From Ailurus styani (lineage: Eukaryota; Chordata; Mammalia; Carnivora; Ailuridae): a stretch of 64,000 bases of DNA. Within the stretch, counting starts at the first letter, position 1, and the number at the start of each line of letters is the position of its first letter. The notes under the pieces are model-generated. The model saw only the letters and a list, made by a program, of their open reading frames with translations. It did not search any database and was not told the origin of the DNA. Where the stretch lies: contig LNAC01000003.1 of assembly GCA_002007465.1 (NCBI GenBank), positions 11,209,142 through 11,273,141 of the forward strand, in the 5' to 3' direction. A program made the translations under genes and the position numbers. Shown here one piece after another: positions 12,317 through 23,884 of this stretch.

Positions 12317-12359
12317 TTACATTTCAAAGAGGAGATGGAGGACTAATGAGCAATGGGAG
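12317..12359 (+). CDS. ROBO2: ROBO2 43-nt juxtamembrane cytoplasmic exon
   Basis: A short exon with acceptor TTTTTAACAG and donor GTATGC. It enters in phase 1 and leaves in phase 2, encoding VTFQRGDGGLMSNG plus two bases of a Ser codon that exon 13790-13917 completes. It follows the membrane-proximal basic segment. Its length is not a multiple of three, so skipping shifts the frame. G1985 joined to 13790 reads A-V-L-V-F and then TAA. It is expected to be constitutive in full-length receptors. Confidence 0.93.
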
Positions 12360-13789
12360 GTATGCTAAGGAGATTCTTTTTTATTATTATTTTTAATCAG
12401 GACTGGGGAAACTATAGTAAGAGGCTATTATTGTAATAAACGATCACTTACAAGTCTGAGAATTCTAGGAGGAATTAAATGGCTTACCACAAGGTTTAAT
12501 GATCTATCTGTTGTGCACTTTAGAGGAATCAAGTCCAGATGTTTCATATCTCCCAGATGCCCCTGAAGAAATTAGTAGTAAATATCACAAGGAATGTGTT
12601 CATTTGTTAGCAGGATGTTTATTGCATTAATTAGACATTAGCAAATGAAGTTGCTGTTGTTTAAGACTCCTTATTGGCTCTCACTAAATTGCCGTGAGTG
12701 AACAATTACACATAATCGATCACAAAGTAAATGATTCATGGATGATGAATAGGCTGTAGATTGATAGAACTGGATTCCACAACTTTGGATACTCAATTGA
12801 AATTGATAAAAGCTGATAACAAACCCATATATTCTCATCTATTTCCCCTTTGCCAATATGGAGATTGTAATTAGGCTCTGGTAATAACTTCCAATCTCCC
12901 ATTTAATCAATATTTTAGCAAAAAGAGATTAGGTCTAATGAGAGCTAGTGCATGTAGCAAGTAAGCAGTTGGATCTTGTTGCAGTTTCCATAGAAACACA
13001 AGTTTCTCTTAAGGATTTCACAGAAACGGTCTATCAAAAATAAAGTGCAATGATTATAGATGTTGCTATTTCTTTGTAAATATGCTAATAATCTGGAAAG
13101 GAATCGGAGTCCCATCTTTTATATAAAAAAATGGAAATTCTTTATTCAATATGATGTGAGGGAAGTTTTTCTCATCGACTATACTCACATGCTGGATCAG
13201 ATCACAGTGAATCTTTAATTACCTTAAAAATCTTTAATATACCCCTAATATCTCGCAATTTAGAGAATTTGGAAATGTGCTATTGATGGAACGATATAAA
13301 TACTGTTCATTAATTCCCCTCAAGTTCTTTGTCTCTAAATCAAGCATGAGGGCTCATAACAAGGGTTACAACCTACAGCGGACAGATAAATATGGGGGCT
13401 GTAGGAATCAAGGAAGCAATAGCCCAAGTCCTGGAAATGGCTGATACTGAGCAGTCACTCTGAGCAATTGTTCCCTTGAGGTGCCAATTTATCATTAAAC
13501 CTTGTTTCGGGATCCTACTATGTTACCAATTCCCACCTGTTTCAGGGAAGACAACTAAATTCATTTGGATGTCAGCAGAATCCCAGGCAGGATGCTTCTG
13601 CTTCCACTGACAGTCTATATATAGTCTTAATGAACCGCGGAAGTTCCTTAATTCTTGAGAAGCTACACATTTTAATTGGAAGTGAATTAAAATCTTCTTA
13701 AATTCTTTCATCTATTTTAGTGCAGGAGACAGGTGTCCAAATCTCTCATTGAGTTCCATGGATTGATTTCCTTTTAATTTCCGTTTCAG
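12360..13789 (+). other. ROBO2: Intron with no recognised repeats
   Basis: This 1.4 kb intron has no SINE, LINE or LTR that I can recognise, unlike its neighbours. It contains several homeodomain-type TAAT cores, for example CATTAATTAG near 12626 and ATGCTAATAATC near 13082. It is a candidate conserved regulatory interval, but conservation was not tested. Confidence 0.5.
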
Positions 13790-13917
13790 CCGTCCTGGTC
13801 TTCTAAATGCTGGGGATCCCAGTTATCCATGGCTTGCTGATTCGTGGCCAGCCACGAGCTTACCAGTAAACAATAGCAACAGTGGCCCAAACGAGATTGG
13901 GAATTTTGGACGTGGAG
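13790..13917 (+). CDS. ROBO2: ROBO2 cytoplasmic exon (PGLLNAGD... segment)
   Basis: A 128-nt exon between CCGTTTCAG and donor GTAAGT. It enters in phase 2 and leaves in phase 1. The peptide runs RPGLLNAGDPSYPWLADSWP and then ATSLPVNNSNSGPNEIG, ending at FGRG plus one base. The RPGLL and PWLAD-W-P words are shared with ROBO1. The segment has no catalytic function and forms part of the intrinsically disordered tail before the first conserved tyrosine motif. Confidence 0.95.
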
Positions 13918-15338
13918 GTAAGTTGTGCCATTCAAAACTTTGTTATTTGTTCTCTTGGCTTCCCTAAATGTTTTAAAAAATACATACTAGAGAGTATTTT
14001 CTTCCACAATTAAAATTACTAAAGCACCTATACTAACAGTGCTGTACATTCACTAAATATTTTATATAAAGACCATTGTGTCTATATTACCTTGGGTAAG
14101 ACTAAGCTTTAAGGAAGTCATTACTAACCATGGTGACAAATATTCATAATAATTTTGGTTTTAGGACTATCAGCACAAGATTAGTAAAATCAGAAACTAT
14201 GCTGCTAAGTAGGGCTTATGATTTTGAACTAGTCATTTGTGTTCTCTACATGTCATTCAACATATACTTATTAAGTATGTCCTATGTACCTGGCATTATG
14301 GCAGACAGTAAAAATAAAATATCAATATAAAGAGAGATGGTCCTTATCCTCATAGGATGTATGTTATAGAGAGTATGTGCTTAAATAAATATGACAACAC
14401 GTTGAAGGAGAACTTAAATGTAGTTCTACCATTGATAACTGGTACCCCAAATGAAGGACAAAAGGGTGCTAAGTAGCCGATATGCTAAGGTCTCCAAAAT
14501 TTTGTGCTAGGGTTCTCTCTGTAGAAACAGAATTTTCCTACTGTAAATAATTACAATGTCCTCACTGCCACCTTTTTATCCATTCAGTAGGAGAATGTTG
14601 GATTTAGAGAACAATGGGGTTGGAGAAGTCTGTGGTCCCAGTGTTTAGTTTGGCAGAAATATGTGAGTTTTCCATTGGCAGAAACTTGTGCAAACTGTAA
14701 ATGGACTGGAGATGCTTTGCCAGTGAAATGCAAAAGCTGCCTGTTGGGAAAAGAAAGTTCTATGAATGGAGTGTCATTTAAGTTGACATCTGAAGGAGAG
14801 GTAGAGATTAGTCAGAATTGTGGGAAAAGTGTGTGAACAAATGTCCATATTTTAAGGTCTAGAAAGAAGAAAGACATTGACCTATTTGAGAAATGAATGA
14901 ATTTCCTAATGAGTATAAAGTACAAGGCAGCAGAGGTGGTAAAAATAAAAAAAATACAGAGGGACAGATAATAGAGGGCCTTCTAAACTATACAAAGACT
15001 TTAAACTTTGTCCAGAGGGTAGACAGAAGGCATCACTGGATTTGTAAGAGGAGAACACCAGGATCGAAGTACAGAGTTAAGCTATCCAGGCCACTGCCAG
15101 GTGGGGAATGGAGTTTGAGTAGAAAATGGGATGGCTGATTAGGAGAGTAGTGGTATAATCCATAAAAGCGTGGCTGAATCTGCTGGAGTGGAATTAACAA
15201 TGGAGGAGACTCAGGGCTAGGCTAACCTATTTTAAGTCTCAGTGGTGGATTTCACAGGGATAAGTGGAGAAATAAACTGACTTAGAAGAATAATCTTGGA
15301 TTTAGGATTTTTTCTTAATGGATGGAATCCCAATGAAC

Positions 15339-15418
15339 GTTTGAATGTAGTTAAAATAGTATTTCAAATAATAAAGCTACAAACTATTGCTTAAGTCTGC
15401 ATTCTGTCAATACCAACT
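15339..15418 (+). repeat. Diverged direct repeat, copy 1
   Basis: Resembles 16478-16557, sharing phrases such as AAAATAGTATTT, AATAATAAAG, TAAGTCTGC and TGTCAAT in the same order. Identity is roughly 75-80% by eye. The family is unknown. Confidence 0.55.
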
Positions 15419-16477
15419 TGAAGGAGGGGCCCTCTTTCTCAATCTCCAAATAAAATACAGATTATAACCATTCCCCTGTCATAGGTATGTAATGAGGATT
15501 AAATGGATGGTAACATATTCAGGTTTAGCGCAAAGCTTAACATACAGGCAGTGGCCAGCAGGCATCAGTATAGTAAATGAGAAAACAAAACAGAACATTG
15601 TATGACTCCTGAGCTTTTTGCTTCTCCTCTGTAATCACCCCATTTAGGATTCTTATTTGTCCAGAACCTCTGAAAGTAGCTGCCTTCCTTCATGACCGAA
15701 CTCTGAGCCCTTCAATTACGGGCTCTGACTTTATCATGGATAGGCGCTATACCTGCACACCTCCTCACCAGGAGAGCAGAACACTCCTCTCGACCCTATC
15801 CAGAATGATTTTGTCAAAAGAAATTCTGTTCTGAAGGCTTTCATCAATCAAGGATTAGATCCCTCTTTTACTTGCTGTATTTGTATTTGATTAGTGCACC
15901 ATTCTCTTTACATCAAGAAATGAATGCCTAAAGATGGAGAAAATATTTCATTTTGGTTTTGGTTTTTTCAGTTTCTAGTAGACTACACTAACATCTAAAA
16001 TGTCTCAGTGTAATTTAGCCAAAGAGTACATTCATAGATTTTCAAGGTTTTTCTTCTATATCCGCCACATTTTCATGGTATGAAATAAATCACAGGCAAA
16101 CATCAAGGCCAAGATAAAGTTTTTGCAAGGTTTACTGTATTTCTTTTCAGTGTGATAGGCATTGTAAGCATTTACTAGGCACCAGAAATAGGTAGGCTTT
16201 TTTTGTACATTTTATTTCATTTCACTGGCATAATAAATGTAACATAGATAATAGATCATCGTATTTACATTTTAAAGGCCAAGAAACTAAAGTTTATTGA
16301 GATGAATAACTTGAGATCTAGGTATAGAAGGCAGGTCTAACACATTTTAAAGCCTTGGTTCCTTTATCTACACTGTTCTGCAATCCTCTAGGTGGGATTC
16401 ACATGTATCATTGTATAACTTAAAAGAATTACTGTGGATACTGACATTTCCCTTTCAAAAATGGAATACTAATATGT

Positions 16478-16557
16478 GTTTAAATGTAATGAAAATAGTA
16501 TTTTGAATAATAAAGTTACTAATTGTTGTATAAGTCTGCCTTTTGTCAATGCAAACT
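16478..16557 (+). repeat. Diverged direct repeat, copy 2
   Basis: Partner of 15339-15418, same orientation, about 1.14 kb downstream. It could be two fragments of one old transposon family or a local duplication. Confidence 0.55.
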
Positions 16558-18187
16558 ATTAAAGATTCACTTAATCATTCAGCGAGTACTTACCCTCTGC
16601 AAAACACTAGGTGAGGAATTATGGAAATCCAGACGGTAAATCCTGTATGTTCCTGTTCTTAAGTATCTTACGATACATTACAGGAGACAGTCTTTCACTC
16701 ATGTATATCATGCAAAGAAACAAATGCATGGATCACTAAGGTGCTGAAAACTGCAAAAGGAATCATGAGTAGTTCCACCTGGAGGGAAGGGTGTCTGTAA
16801 TTCAGAGGTTTCAAACTCAAATATTAACAAGTGCCAGTCAGCCCAAAGCATTAAGGAAAGGTAGGTGTGGACAATGAGAAACTGGAAGGTGGAAACCGGA
16901 AGGTCGTGCCTAAAGATGGCAGCACCTATTCAGGTCCAGGTTGGAGGAAGTCTGGCCCCAAGTTCCAAAACCACCTGATATTATAGGATGATCCCCCACA
17001 TTCAGATATTCCTGTACAATCTTCCAATATTTTAACATTTGTATATAATTAAATTTATTTTCCAAAAATGTAGGGATGATCCAATAATAGTTGAAGGAAA
17101 TATGCAGCCCCCAAATCAATATGGAAGCACGTAGACTTGAAGGCTGGCTAATTTCATCCAGCAGGGAGAGAGAGATTCTATTTCTAGCCCTGTAGCCTTA
17201 GTTGTTGCAGGATAACATACTGTAGGATTAGATCCTTGGACCACTTTTTTCCATTTTAAAATATCTAAACATGCAACCATTTCAAAAGCTCACAAATAAA
17301 GTGGCTCCCAATCTAAATCGAACGTTTTAGAAGCCCTCAAGTTCAACGTGTTGGGAAGTTGGGACCTGTGCTGGAGAAACATGTCTATCCAGTTAATATT
17401 ATCAGGGAAAGATGGTAGATGTGGCAGAAACAAAACTCTGAAAATTTCCCCAGAGTGAAGGATATGTTTTCATAATTCTGATACATTACTAAATATTAAA
17501 TGCTTTTGAGAATGCAAGTGATATTGACATTTGAGGATAAAGTATACTTTTTCATTATCAAATTTTCTAAGTAGTTTATCGGTAAAAGCAAAAAGGGCAA
17601 AAAAGGAGTTACGGGATTCTGAAATCAAAAACCAATTTTACTTGCTTGTACAGCTTTGCAAAATAGTATATATTTAAATATCTTTAACAATTTCACTGAT
17701 ATACATTTAAAATATTTACTTCAATAAAGTATTTATACACTTACTTATAAAGCAAGTTAGAATTCCAGACGTTAGAAAGATCTAAATTATGCAGCATGCA
17801 AAATGGATTATAAATGTCTTGCTATTGCTAAAGAAGACATATTTGAGCTTTTATAAAATGCAAAACAAAATTAATATTTTTATAAGAATCTTTATTTCAA
17901 GTACTATTGGGTATCATCAAACCTAAAGGTTTGGAGATATTTTGACTTTCACTTTCTGCTTTTTTCTTGTCATGATAAATTGGTTTTAGGAGGAAAATAA
18001 TTTGGTTTATTACTTAATATTACAGTACTTTAACTAGTTGAAAATTTCCTATAATGAAGAAATGATTGATGATCTCAAGTCCTATGATGTATGACTTTCA
18101 GAACATAGATTGTTAAGGAATATGTACTATAGTTAGACTCCCTTTAAACTCTACATGATTAAAAATATGTCATTTAGTGTTGTTTTG

Positions 18188-18402
18188 TTTTTTAAAGATT
18201 TTATTTATTTTTTTGAGAGAGAGAGAGAGAGCAAGTATGAGCAGGGGTAGGGAGGGAAGCAGAGAGAGGGGGAAAGAGAATCTCAAGCAGACTGCCCATT
18301 GAGCGTGGAGTCTGACTTGGCTCTTGATCTCACAACCCTGAGTCATGACCTGAGCTGAAATCGTGAGTGGGACTCTTAACCAACTGAGCCACCTAGAGGC
18401 CC
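18188..18402 (-). repeat. Can-SINE (antisense), older copy
   Basis: Has the reverse tail AAAGATTTTATTTATTT, a GA repeat, a core around 18340 (GAGTCATGACCTGAGC) and a head complement ending GCCACCTAGAGGCCC. It is flanked by near-identical repeats TAGTGTTGTTTT (18175-18186) and TAGTATTGTTTT (18403-18414). Confidence 0.88.
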
Positions 18403-19313
18403 TAGTATTGTTTTTTTGGTTTTGCTTTTTTAAAATTCTAGTACCTTTCTTCTAAAAAAGGAAAAAATAAGAGCTCGGGAGGGAGGTAGCAGTTCTGAAT
18501 TATAATGCATCATGTAAAGATAATTCGGCACACCAAAAGATAAAAGCACTGATTGATATTCAATGTTGTTACTAAAGTTTAATTTTACTCTTGCTGTATT
18601 ATAACTTGAAACTGTAATTCTCCACTTCTAAGAGTTAGCAGCATAAATTAAACTCACGGATCACTCAGATTGCTTTTTCTATAGTTAAATCCTGCTGTAT
18701 TGTGAAAATGACTTATTCATGAAAGTTATCTTTTGTTACCCAAGAAAAAAAAAGTTCCTACCATCCGCTCCACTCCATACTGGAACTGTGAAATCAAATC
18801 AGAGAAACAGCAAGCTGGAACTTAAGAAAAACGTATCTCCTAGTTGGCTCGTATAGTCTAATTTTGGAAAATTTTGCATCTATTCAGCAGCTATATTCTC
18901 TATTTTGGGGGGGTAAAGTGGAAAAAGATGTTTTCAAACCATAATTGGTAGATTCACTTTTATCATTTCTTCTGTAAGGAGCTAACAACTTCATTGGTTA
19001 TAAAAGCAGGATGCACAACTGAAAGCATTTTTCAGTAGTGAAATATCCCAAACATCTCATTCATGGTTGAAGAAAATGGGGGAAGGGACGTGGTAAGCAG
19101 CGAGACGTGAAGGACGAGCGGGAGGCCTGCCTGTCACCGAGGCTGATAGCTTGGCGATGGTTGTACATCATCTACCCTTCATTGACTCATAAAGCCCATC
19201 TCAGCTGAAATGCAAACGTGCGGCATGACACATTTATTTTTCATCTTCAATCCTGATAGTTTGGGGCTTCCTGTGCATCATTAAATTGTTTCATTTCCCT
19301 ACGTTCACCACAG

Positions 19314-19595
19314 ATGTGCTGCCACCAGTTCCAGGCCAAGGGGATAAAACAGCAACAATGCTCTCAGATGGAGCCATTTATAGCAGCATTGACTTCACGA
19401 CCAAAACCACTTACAACAGTTCCAGCCAAATAACACAGGCCACCCCATATGCCACCACACAGATCTTGCATTCCAACAGCATCCACGAATTGGCTGTCGA
19501 TCTGCCTGATCCACAGTGGAAAAGCTCGATTCAGCAAAAAACGGACCTGATGGGATTTGGATATTCTCTACCTGATCAGAACAAAGGTAACAATG
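19314..19595 (+). CDS. ROBO2: ROBO2 exon with CC0/CC1 tyrosine motifs
   Basis: A 282-nt exon, phase 1 to phase 1, with acceptor TTCACCACAG and donor GTGAGT. It encodes DVLPPVPGQGDKTATMLSDG and then AIYSSIDFTTKT, an acidic tyrosine motif corresponding to family motif CC0. Next comes ATPYATTQILHSNSI (around 19438-19480), matching the CC1 motif PTPYATT, a reported target of Abl phosphorylation in the Robo family. It ends with LMGFGYSLPDQNKGNN. A second in-frame donor, AAAG/GTAACA, lies 9 nt upstream (exon end 19586) and would drop three residues. GTGAGT is the stronger site. Confidence 0.95.
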
Positions 19596-19992
19596 GTGAG
19601 TCAGGGTCTTACACCCCAAAGAGTTCTTTTCATATCATTTGTGCATGAGATAGAAATTAGTATTTGTTGTTCAGTTTAGTGATTCATTACCAGGTTCGCT
19701 ACCTAAACTAAAAAAATATTCTCGGCATGTATTCAGTACCTTGCACAATCCTTCCACCGCCACCGCCACCGTCACTGCCACCACACACCAACACCAATCG
19801 GTTTCATCCTTTTAGCTCTTTTTCAATAGAGTGGTCAGTAATCCATCTCAACTCCATTAGGCAGGAGAGACGGAACATTCCTCCACTGTCCCACGACATC
19901 TGCTTCTGAGTTGCTAACTGCATGTTCTGCATGGGCTTGTGCTGTGAACTAATCACATGATGCCACTATGACCTCTGCCCTTTAACCCTTAG

Positions 19993-20133
19993 CCTTACTT
20001 TACATCCCTGACTACCGATTGGCTGAGGGATTGTCTAATAGAATGCCACACAACCAGTCACAGGATTTCAGCACCACCAGCTCTCACAACAGCTCAGAGA
20101 GGAGTGGCAGTCTCTCAGGTTGGTCTCATCACA
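19993..20133 (+). CDS. ROBO2: Probable ROBO2 cassette exon (DYRLAEGLSNRM... segment)
   Basis: An open stretch with a pyrimidine-rich acceptor (CTCTGCCCTTTAACCCTTAG) and two possible donors, CTCAG/GTTGGT (end 20118, 126 nt) and TCACA/GTAAGG (end 20133, 141 nt). Both keep phase 1 to phase 1, so the exon joins 19595 to 25166 in frame. The peptide starts ALLYIPDYRLAEGLSNRM and continues PHNQSQDFSTTSSHNSSERS, then GSLS. ROBO1, as I remember it, has at this position a related segment with DYR, then NQS-D, then NSSDR. That shared order, the clean frame and correct splice phases argue strongly for a real alternative exon. It has no ATG, so ORF callers miss it. Inclusion cannot be judged from sequence. 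Confidence 0.82.
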
Positions 20134-21662
20134 GTAAGGAGAAATATTTGTTTGTCACCAGCATATGACCTGTGTTCCTAACAACCGTGAAGAAATACTG
20201 AATCACAACTCACTGTCAGGCATTTATCTTTCAGATGACAATAGTAGTTTATCCTAATGAAATCATGCTTTGGGAAGGGGGGGATAAAAATCCCTGTCAT
20301 TCTTTATGTACTAAGTGTGCAACACTGTATTTACTGAAAAATTGTATCATTTTCCTAAATATCATTTAGGAAAGAGCAGATGAGTTTGATCTGCCTTGAA
20401 CCCTACCTAAGAGCCAAGAGAACTTTATAATAAAAAGATCATGCAGGAAAGTCAACTCCATGATATGGGCAGCAAAGGATGAATTCAGCTAAAATGCAAA
20501 TTATTTGGGACATTTTTCATAATAATTGGATTCCGGTGATGTGACCTTCTATTTTTGGACAATCTTTCCAAAATATTATGCGATAGGATTTATTATCTAT
20601 TGAATGATATTTAGAGTAATGTGCTGCTACCATTAAACCAAGAATGTTAATATTAGACATTATTCTTCACACTTAATTTCCAAAAAAATTACCATCTATA
20701 TATGGATAATTCTCTTATGCTGTAGATGTTAATATATATTTGACATATATCAGCCAAATCTACAATCTGTAATATAAGTACTGTATAGCACATATCAGGA
20801 CAGACTTTTACTGGACAGAAATATATGCCTATCATAATGAATAGAACTGATATCCTTCAGGTTCAAGGATCCTCACTTCTAAAATAAGGAGGTCGCACTA
20901 GACATACTCTCCCTTCCAACCATAACATGTACGTCATGTAACTGATGACTTTATCTGCACATTTCTAATTGATTCCATAACCTTATTTGCTTATTTTTTC
21001 ATATTAATGATTTGCCATTTGTTCTTATGAATTTTTTTAATCTATAAGTTCTTAGTAAAGGATTATAGTGTATTATGATATGTCACAGGCTCCTAGGCCA
21101 TAAAGAGTTAACTCTTTTACATCATTAGGGTAACATTTACTAAATGACTTTTCCTCAGGAGATAGAACCCTTTCAATCTGAAATGTTAATGCTCTCTCTT
21201 CCCTCCAAAATGAGCCATTTGCTCTTCTTACCTATTGGTAGAATTAGATACATTATAGAATCCAGAAAGTTTTAAACATCTGTTATGAATTTAAACTAGC
21301 TTAATAATATAGGGGGATATTTTGAATAACCTTATATGTCATTTATACTGTCATTTATTTATAATGAGTCCTACAGTTGTACTGAATAATTAAAAAAGTA
21401 ATGTATCTTAGGCCTATTCCATTCAAGATATGTAAAGTTCCAAGCAATATACATAGTTTAAAAAATCTATATATTTAAGCCATGAATTACATAAAGACCT
21501 TTTGCCAATCCTTCATTAAATATTCTGTGTATGTTGATTGACACTGAGTTTTAAAAGTTACCTTCTGAGTAATTGTAAGCAGAACATGATTCACAATAGT
21601 GCTTACTGCTTTTTTTTAATCCATTAACCTCCCTAGTGACATTTATATATATCTATGAATTA

Positions 21663-21797
21663 TATTAACTACTTCATCTACATTTGAATACAAAATTGCT
21701 TAAATTGGTAATAGAAAGCATTCTTTGGGAGGTGAGAGTGAAGTGATTATTCCCTTTTAGTTTAGTCCAATTGATTTTAATATCACAAAATTTGCTT
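21663..21797 (+). repeat. 135-bp direct duplication, copy 1
   Basis: Starts TATTAACTACTTCATCTAC and ends ATTTGCTT. It aligns without gaps to 22845-22979 with about seven mismatches by eye. Confidence 0.9.
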
Positions 21798-22844
21798 CAT
21801 TCTTATAATCATAGATGTATTTGCTAAGGCTCAGATTTAAGATCGAACTGCCCAATGGATATCTAGTCATATATTATAAGATCTTCTTAATTTGTGCACA
21901 GTAATGAAATCAATTTAAAATAATCACAATAATAAAGTTGGACATTTCTGAATTATTTCAGTGAATTTCTCATCCTCTTTGAAATGCTTTTATAATTTAT
22001 TCCACACATAAGTTCTGAGCACTTGTGTTAAAAATGCAACCACTAAAAGAAAAAACCTCAGATCTCTCAAAAACCATATGCAATCATAATTATATATACG
22101 TATATGTAACACAATATCAGTTATGACAATGAGATATTTTTACACACCGGTATTTTTTTGAAATAGAGTATGTGTTTAACTAACTTGAAAATGATCTATT
22201 TTTATAATTTTCTATACATGGAAGTCGTTCATTCAGCATAAATAAGTGTCAGTTTAAATATTTACATTTTGAGTTGAAGGGAAATGGGTCAGATATGTTT
22301 GCCAGTCTTCAAAATATGTTACCCTAAAGCATAATGCAGGCAGTTCTCCCCTTAAAATGCGTGGGGATCTTAGGTTACAAGTAACAACAGACTATGGTTC
22401 ACTTAGCTCAAGGTATAGATCTTAGATAAACATTTAATTTCGTTAACTTCTATTATATGCCTCCCACTATGCTCAGAACCCACCTCTTAGGTCAATGCTA
22501 AGAGAGGACAAAGCACATCAATCGATAGTCCTAGTGGGACACCCCACGATGACAGAGCAGAAATTTCCCAAAGAGGGGATAGTGGGCATTGGAGGAAAAC
22601 CTTATAAATTCCATCTATGAATCAGCTTGTTTCCCTAATTCACTTTCCCTAATTCAAATATCAAAGTCTGATATTTGAAGAGTTGATAATTCCTTTTTTG
22701 ATCTTGGACAAGAACTTTAACATAGTTGGGTTTAGAGCTGCAGAAATAGTCATATCTAGTAAAGCTACTGCATTTAAATTTTTTTCTCTTACTGTATGAA
22801 TATGGACTACATAACATTTATTAAAAAACCTCTGTTTTCTCATC

Positions 22845-22979
22845 TATTAACTACTTCATCTACATTTGAATACAATATTACTTAAATTGGTAATAGAAAG
22901 CATTCTTTGGGAGGTGAGAGTGAAGTGATTATTCCCTTTTAGTTTAGTCCAACCGAGTTTAATATTACAGAATTTGCTT
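22845..22979 (+). repeat. 135-bp direct duplication, copy 2
   Basis: Same length and orientation as 21663-21797. Most differences cluster in the last 30 bp. Flanking sequences differ on both sides, so only this block was duplicated. Confidence 0.9.
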
Positions 22980-23695
22980 TATGGAGCTATAAGGACTTCC
23001 CTATCTGTATCATTCAGTTCTGGTGGTGATCATATAACATTCCTAAAGTGAAGAGTAAAGAAAATATTGTACACCTATACTTATATAAGGAGTAAAGGAT
23101 GCACAACTAGGGGAAAAGCCAGTAAGGACACACAGCCCAGCCCATTTCTTTTTTAATTATTGAAATACAGTTCTGAAACTGCAAAAAAGATATGATCCTG
23201 GCTTATGATTTTGATGAATGATCAGGAAACAAAGGATTAAGGCTCATCTACCTTAAGCATAAAAATGATAGATTTCTATTCAAGCAGGTTTATTATTTTT
23301 ATTCCGAGAATCAGACTATTTCTGGGATACTCATTGGTGTTGGAGAAGTCAGGCTTGATGAAGGCTATAGAAATGGGTAGAACCTCTTTGCTCTAAGAGG
23401 AAATGGGAAAGAGTAATAATGACTGGCACTTATTGAAATTTCTATACAAGCTGAGCCTTCTCCATGCTTTATCTCATGTAATCCTCAAAATACTGCAAAG
23501 ATGGAGGAACTTTATGCTTGTTTTACCCATGTGGAAATTGAAGGGATATCTAGCGAGTAACTTACCAAGTGAGAAACTAGTCTTCAAACTCAGATTGAGC
23601 TCTTATCCTTGAAGCCAAAGATACCTGCTCTTCTTTCTCATAATACCTCTCCTACTGCCAAAGATAGGAAGTAAAAGGAAGGCTGAAAGCATTTT

Positions 23696-23884
23696 TTAAA
23701 AAATATTTTATTTAACAGAGAGAGAGAGAGAGATCACAAGTAGGCAGAGAGGCAGGCAGAGAGAGGAGGAAGCAGGCTCCCTACCAAGCAGGGAGCCCGA
23801 TGCGGGGCTCAATCCCAGGACCCTGAGATCATGACCTGAGCCGAAGGCAGAGGCTTTAACCCACTGAACCACCCAGGCGCCCCA
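23696..23884 (-). repeat. Can-SINE (antisense), young mustelid-type
   Basis: A full-length young element with the perfect 14-bp target-site duplication GCTGAAAGCATTTT at 23682-23695 and 23885-23898. Confidence 0.95.

Larger units (their letters stand above)
13918..19313 (+). other. ROBO2: Intron, mostly unannotated sequence
   Basis: A 5.4 kb intron. One antisense Can-SINE lies at 18188-18402. The region 14600-15250 resembles a very old mammalian interspersed repeat whose family I cannot assign. Two similar segments of about 80 bp lie at 15339-15418 and 16478-16557. The last 300 bp before the acceptor are repeat-free. No exon was recognised. Confidence 0.6.
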
